A DNA stretch of 64,000 nt, taken from Psococerastis gibbosa (Eukaryota > Arthropoda > Insecta > Psocodea > Psocidae). Numbering within the stretch: the stretch's first letter is position 1; each line of letters begins with the position of its first letter. The stretch is taken from the NCBI GenBank assembly GCA_963971405.1, contig OZ020484.1, positions 2,046,001-2,110,000 on the forward strand, written 5' to 3'. A program made the position numbers and the translations under genes. Below the pieces are notes generated by a model, which saw only the letters and a list, made by a program, of their open reading frames with translations, ran no database searches and was not told where the DNA came from. This document shows positions 59,267 through 64,000 of the stretch, piece after piece.

Positions 59267-60889
59267 ATGGCAGGAATTGATAATTTACCCGATGAGATGC
59301 TCATGCATATAATGACATTTCTTCCCTTGGCGGACCGAAAAAGAGCTAGGTTGGTGAATAAAAGATGGCTTTACCTCAATTATAATGTGAGTGTCGTAAG
59401 ACGTGACGTTACAGTTATCAATAGATACGAGGAGATAGATGATTGTGAAGTTCCCAAAGTTGTCAACTTTAGATTTAATATTTACGCTGATACTGATTTA
59501 AGTTTAATTTGCCCGCCGAAATTTTGGTCTTGCCATAGCAATTACATAAAATCGGTTTGCGTTGATTTTCAACGTAGTTGTGTAGGACTCGATGTCGTTC
59601 CTTTCGTAGTTAAGTCATGTCCTAAATTGAGAGATCTTACTGTTATGACAAAGTTCACGATTCACCCCTCCACTGATCCGTTATATAATTGTTTTTACCG
59701 CCCACAACTTGCGCCAGAAGTTTTTAAAGTTAAATCCTTAACCCTAATTAATTGTCAATGTCTTGGTATTTTAAGAAATTTCGTGCTTCCTGCGATCTTC
59801 TTGAAGAAATTAACAATTGTCGGGGGGTTTGATTTAGATCGATCTACATTAATGCAAGATCTACTTAAGGTTGTACATTTCCGCGGGTCTCAATTAGAAG
59901 AACTCCATGTCCGTGGCTTTAGCTATATGCCTGATAGGAATTATTTTAAAAGACAAATGGAAGTAATTACTAAATTACATTTGCCGTTGAAAAAATTAAG
60001 CCTATGTGGGGTTAGCAATAGATATCTTCACCGATTGATATTGAAAAAATTCATTAATTTAAAAGAAATATCATTTTTTCCCTTTCCAACTGATTCAATC
60101 TTGGAAACATATATGGTTTCGTTCCTATTAAGTGCGAAACAACTAACACGCGTTAACCTGCAAGGGATATCATGCTTTTCTTACAGCCTCATCAATACAC
60201 TTACAAAGCTTGAAAACTTAGAATGCTTAGATTTGTCAAATTGCAGTGTTATAACCAGTAAAAGTTTGGCTATTCTTTTTGGCAAGAAGCTGAAACCAAA
60301 GATATTGGATCTCCGTCTAAGGGGATTATCTATGATTTCGGATCGATGCCTACAAATCATCCTACCAAATTTGCCAAGTTTGAAAGTCTTGTACCTTGAC
60401 GGATGTACTAATTTGACTGACGTGGCTCTGAAAGTGATTTTTCATCACACTAAATCTCTCAACTGTCTTTCAATGGAGCATTGTCTAAAAATTAGTAATG
60501 TCTTAATAGGAGATTCTATAAGTGCGCTGAATAAACTAACATATCTCAATTTAAGCGGCGTCTTTAATTTAGATCGTTCCGAGAGGACTATGCCATACTT
60601 GCACATGCTCCACAATATTCAAATTCCCAATTTGCGTATTCTTGTTGTTGATAACGATTTCATGAATGTTGTCCCAGTGAGAAGTCGAGCGTTTAGACCC
60701 CTATTCAGCCAATGCCCCTGCTTAACTGACATTGTTTTCTGCCCAAATGGAGAACGAGTGGCCCATGTATTTTACCCTCATAATGCTATGAAAGGTATAA
60801 GTCGGAAGGATAAGGGGCGAAAGATTGTAAATATCTATATTTGGAATGAAAATTTGTGGTGTCAAGCCCCTTATTTCACGAGGGCTTAA
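59267..60889 (+). CDS. F-box/leucine-rich-repeat protein, single uninterrupted exon
   Basis: The 540-residue product starts with an F-box (residues about 3-45: IDNLPDEMLMHIMTFLPLAD, then RKRARLVNKRWLYLN). F-box proteins bind SKP1 and act as substrate receptors of SCF ubiquitin ligases. The rest carries leucine-rich repeats of the cysteine-containing FBXL type, clearest at residues about 290-430 (ENLECLDLSNCSVIT, PSLKVLYLDGCTNLTD, KSLNCLSMEHCLKIS, LTYLNLSGVFNLD), which would form the substrate-binding arc. The chosen ATG has A at -3 and G at +4; ten upstream in-frame codons lack an ATG. A poly(A)-signal AATAAA lies 26 bp after the stop. The reading frame is intact with no intron, which fits either a retro-derived or a lineage-expanded F-box gene. 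The substrate is unknown and no FBXL orthologue is assigned. Confidence 0.85.
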   Translation: MAGIDNLPDEMLMHIMTFLPLADRKRARLVNKRWLYLNYNVSVVRRDVTVINRYEEIDDCEVPKVVNFRFNIYADTDLSLICPPKFWSCHSNYIKSVCVDFQRSCVGLDVVPFVVKSCPKLRDLTVMTKFTIHPSTDPLYNCFYRPQLAPEVFKVKSLTLINCQCLGILRNFVLPAIFLKKLTIVGGFDLDRSTLMQDLLKVVHFRGSQLEELHVRGFSYMPDRNYFKRQMEVITKLHLPLKKLSLCGVSNRYLHRLILKKFINLKEISFFPFPTDSILETYMVSFLLSAKQLTRVNLQGISCFSYSLINTLTKLENLECLDLSNCSVITSKSLAILFGKKLKPKILDLRLRGLSMISDRCLQIILPNLPSLKVLYLDGCTNLTDVALKVIFHHTKSLNCLSMEHCLKISNVLIGDSISALNKLTYLNLSGVFNLDRSERTMPYLHMLHNIQIPNLRILVVDNDFMNVVPVRSRAFRPLFSQCPCLTDIVFCPNGERVAHVFYPHNAMKGISRKDKGRKIVNIYIWNENLWCQAPYFTRA

Positions 60890-60914
60890 GCTAAAGCGTT
60901 CAAAACTGTGCGTA

Positions 60915-60920
60915 AATAAA
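60915..60920 (+). terminator. Poly(A) signal of the F-box gene
   Basis: An AATAAA hexamer lies 26 bp past the stop codon and is followed by a T-rich tract, the expected downstream element. It lies just before the TTAA-flanked element at 60944, so the transcript probably ends at or inside the element border. Confidence 0.55.
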
Positions 60921-60943
60921 AGTTTTTTTTCATTAGGTATTAA

Positions 60944-61785
60944 GAGAGCCCGTAGGAAATTGGCAGCCCGAAATTTAATACTTTTTATTTAATTAAATAA
61001 CCATGTTATTAAATATTTGGCTCATTAAAGTTGTAAAAGACTACTTCATGCTTAATATAATAAGGTATTTTTAGTTTTCGAAATTGTAGTTTTTTTTTAT
61101 AAAATCCATTTTACGTGAAAGGATTGTTGATAAAATATTATCATGTTTATGAAAAAACTATAGTTTCGAAAATTAAAAATATCTTATTATATGATGCATG
61201 AAGTAGTCTTCTACAACTTTAGTGAGCCAAATCTTTAATACGAGCCCCTACACCACCCTACACCTCCATATGATTTGCTTGCGGAAGCAGGGGGCCGCCA
61301 TAGAAACATATTATGGCCTCAAATTTTCGCGCCAAATGAAACTCAATAGTTATCTTACGGTACCTAACCCAAGAATTTTAAAACTACACAAAATGTGTCT
61401 TTATTATATATTTAGGCTGTCTAACACTATTATGATAAATATGCTTTCCCAAAATAGCTGAAAATTATGTGGATTAAAAAGAAACAATAGCATCAAATAA
61501 GTTCAATCATCCAAAACAGTAACTGTAACTAATTAAATTAGGCCTATAGGCAATAATAAGTGCAACAAAAAGGCATTTTCTCTTAGTTTTTAAATAAAAT
61601 ACAGAATACCCCCTGCTGTGAGCCCAGTAATGGCGGAAGTCAAATAATGACCATGCGACACTAACGCCAATGGTTCTTCTAGTGTATTATATAAGTTCTT
61701 TGCTTTAATAACATGCTTAGTTAATTAAATAAATAATAAAAAGTATTAAATTTCGGGCTGCCAATTTCCTACGAGCTGTACACTC
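60944..61785. mobile_element. TTAA-flanked inverted-repeat element at the F-box gene 3' end
   Basis: TTAA borders both ends (60940-60943, 61786-61789). CCCGTAGGAAATTGGCAGCC, then CGAAATTTAATACTTTTTAT is inverted at the right. An inner palindrome pairs TTTTTAGTTTTCGAAATTGT with AACTATAGTTTCGAAAATTA. TTAA duplication would suit piggyBac-like transposition. No transposase frame. Confidence 0.72.
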
Positions 61786-61789
61786 TTAA

Positions 61790-62760
61790 TTACAAGCCAC
61801 TAAAAATAGTATTTTGAAGACTTTTAATCAACGTTCATTTTCTTTTGACGCGGAATATACTCCGCGGGTTTACTGCTATTCTTATATTAATAATGTACTT
61901 ATTCTTTTTTTTTTAGAGTATTGTTAGGTGAGTAAATAAAATTTTACTGCGAATGCTTGTATTTTATGAAGTCTTCAATAGAACATTTTAATATGTTTAT
62001 GGCCATGGATCAAGATAGTAATTAATTTTGTCTGAACTAACTCGGGCCAGTCTTTGTTTACAAACAATTCCATGTTTTTCCTTCAGAGAAAATTGGACAC
62101 CCCCAATACGCGTTTTTATACTTGTTCTGGTTCTGTTTCCAAGGCTTCCATTATTGCTTTGAATCACTAGTACCACTATGCAGGAGATTGACCTAGCGAA
62201 AGTGGGGAGATGATTTCTCTCTCAGCGCTCTGCCTACGCTGGAGGTTTCTGTTAGGCCCTCCCTTACCCTTCCCTCAAGGCAGATGGTTACTCATCTGCT
62301 TCCTCCGCCGTGGTGGTGTTTCTAGGCACCATCTACCGCCGTCGGAGACATTGGCATTCGGCTTGCACTTATTTAAAGGCTGTGCTAATCGCCTCGTTCC
62401 GGTAGCTTTTTCGGCGTTTTGTGGTATTTAATAAGACACCACTCGCCACTTGGGTTCTCCACCACCGCCTCCACTACCGCCCCCTCCTTTTGCAAACGGG
62501 CTTGGGACCATTTTCGGCGGAGTTGCCATTTTATACGAAGCTGAATTTCTATGAAATTTCGGTCATAATCATAAATGAAAAGTAGAAGAAATACACCTAC
62601 GGTATTCATTTTGTGTGTTAGTGCCGGGGTCATACTATGTATGAAAATGTAGAGGATCATTTCTTCTACTCTACTTTCATTTATGGCTATATAGGATTTA
62701 TATTTCATGAGAAATTCGACTCTGTACAAATCACGAGTTGTGGGAATGTCCGATTTGAAC
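61790..62760. other. Intergenic DNA, nothing firm
   Basis: A GC-richer patch at 62210-62530 has an open frame on each strand, but neither is protein-like. A CCGCC-rich tract at 62455-62490 may be low-complexity repeat. Confidence 0.35.
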
Positions 62761-62763
62761 TTA

Positions 62764-63030
62764 GGCGGCTATTCCATCTGCCAATAATCCGTCATTAGTG
62801 CATTAAAAATTGATGAGATGTTTGTTTTAAGGAGACTATTATGTAGATACTTAACTTATCTATTATAAATTAAGTCATAATGTGTTAGACATCAATCCTA
62901 AGTCTCTACCATATTATAACTTAATTTATAATAGATAAGTTAAGTATCTGCTTAATAGTCTCCTTAAAACAAACATCTCATCAATTTTTAATGCACAAAT
63001 GACGGATTATTGACAGATGGAATAGCCGCC
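62764..63030. mobile_element. Foldback MITE, GGCGGCTATTCC family, copy 3
   Basis: TTA on both sides; ends GGCGGCTATTCCATCTGCCA / TGACAGATGGAATAGCCGCC. Arms of over 100 bp are nearly perfectly complementary, including AACTTATCTATTATAAATTA and its reverse. Confidence 0.85.
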
Positions 63031-63384
63031 TTAGAGGTTTTGTTCGTACGGGGTGATTGCACCTGCGTCTTTACGATTATGTTCATTAGTGGCATACCAA
63101 ATCAAAAAGAGTTTTCATGTGATGTGAACATGCCATATTTTTCCAAAGTTCCTAAATATTTCATAGAAAATATTCCTAATTTCTAGCAAAAGTTATAACT
63201 TCATGATGATTATCCAATGAAAAGGCACAGCCTTAATTAAGATGTTAATGCACCTTTAGGTTTAGGTTCATGAGTGGCATTCCAAATTGTAAGTCTCAAA
63301 AAGAGCTTTCATTTGATGTTTAACTTGACATAGGCTTAACATTTGAAAATTCCGAGATACCATAATGGCCCCCTTTTTTATTAC

Positions 63385-63560
63385 GCCTGCTTTCAGCATT
63401 TCTGGTTTAAGCAACCCTGTCAGCCTGACGGGTGGAGTGATTCTGTCTATTAACTTGAGGCACCTTGAGGGCAGACTCCTTCACCTCGGGGAGAAAGGGA
63501 GTTGACTGACAGGGTAGCCCTCCTGATTATAGTGTATTCAGAACCACTTGGGGAAAATTC
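63385..63560. repeat. Repeat family A, 5' half
   Basis: GCCTGCTTTCAGCATTTCTG, CTTGAGGCACCTTGAGGGCA, GGGAGTTGACTGACAGGGTA and CAGAACCACTTGGGGAA match the start of the 3636 copy. Confidence 0.68.
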
Positions 63561-64000
63561 ATCATGTAGCTTAATTGTCATATCACCAGAATCATAGAAT
63601 GGAAATGTTTGATATTGACCTCTAGCCCGACTGCTGAAATGGCTTGTAATTATTTGCTTTTGTTCGACCAAAACAGAAAACGTGGTGAGAAAGATGAATT
63701 TATTTTTCAAAATTTGAACTGTACATTGTATACAACCAACATTACAATGCATTTAAATATGAAATGGCAAGGAATTGTGAATATACAGTTCAATAGTTTT
63801 GGGTCTGTCCTTTAGACGGCTCCATTGATCAGCCATTTAAATAACACAATTTCTATCGTTGAGTGATAATGCAAGATAAATGTGTAAATCATTATGCTGG
63901 ATTACAAAACAATGTCACAAAATATTCCAATGAATCTCTTTCGTATAGAAGTCTAAAATGCTGGATATACATGTAGCCATAGAGGAATGCCTTCAAACCT

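Overview
The window is animal DNA, almost certainly from an arthropod and probably an insect. Its coding exons are short, split by long introns with GT..AG borders, and buried in transposon debris. The main gene encodes the ETS-family, ecdysone-response transcription factor E74 (Eip74EF type), so an ecdysozoan with moulting-hormone signalling is expected. A hemipteran-like insect is a guess from overall base texture and the repeat load, not a demonstrated point.

Layout. From 1 to about 19.7 kb I find no convincing coding exon, only LINE 3' fragments, one nested Harbinger-like MITE and several repeat families. This region may be intergenic or a 5' intron of E74. From 19.7 to 47.7 kb lie five + strand exons that form the C-terminal half of E74 (19736-19843, 23469-23600, 41136-41378, 46546-46738, 47608-47716). 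They read as one open frame of about 260 residues ending in a complete ETS DNA-binding domain and a natural stop. The first three introns are phase 1 and the last is phase 2. The 17.5 kb intron between exons 2 and 3 holds MITEs, SINEs, LINE tails and two satellite-like arrays. The 5' exons (isoform-specific N termini) are not identified and may lie outside the window. An AU-rich stretch after 47716 is the likely 3' UTR.

From about 49.3 to 59 kb the DNA is intergenic, with a 0.9 kb inverted-repeat element, a 1 kb hAT-type element with a perfect 8-bp target duplication, one unexplained exon-like reading frame (57212-57374) and a LINE remnant. At 59267-60889 lies an intact, uninterrupted + strand gene for a 540-residue F-box/leucine-rich-repeat protein, a likely substrate receptor of an SCF ubiquitin ligase. 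A TTAA-flanked inverted-repeat element begins 54 bp after its stop. The remaining 2-3 kb contain a foldback MITE and another copy of a dispersed repeat.

Most of the interest lies in the mobile DNA: composite MITEs that moved as a nested unit, short elements with readable target-site duplications, and repeats crowded around E74 exon 3. No bacterial, viral or CRISPR feature was seen.
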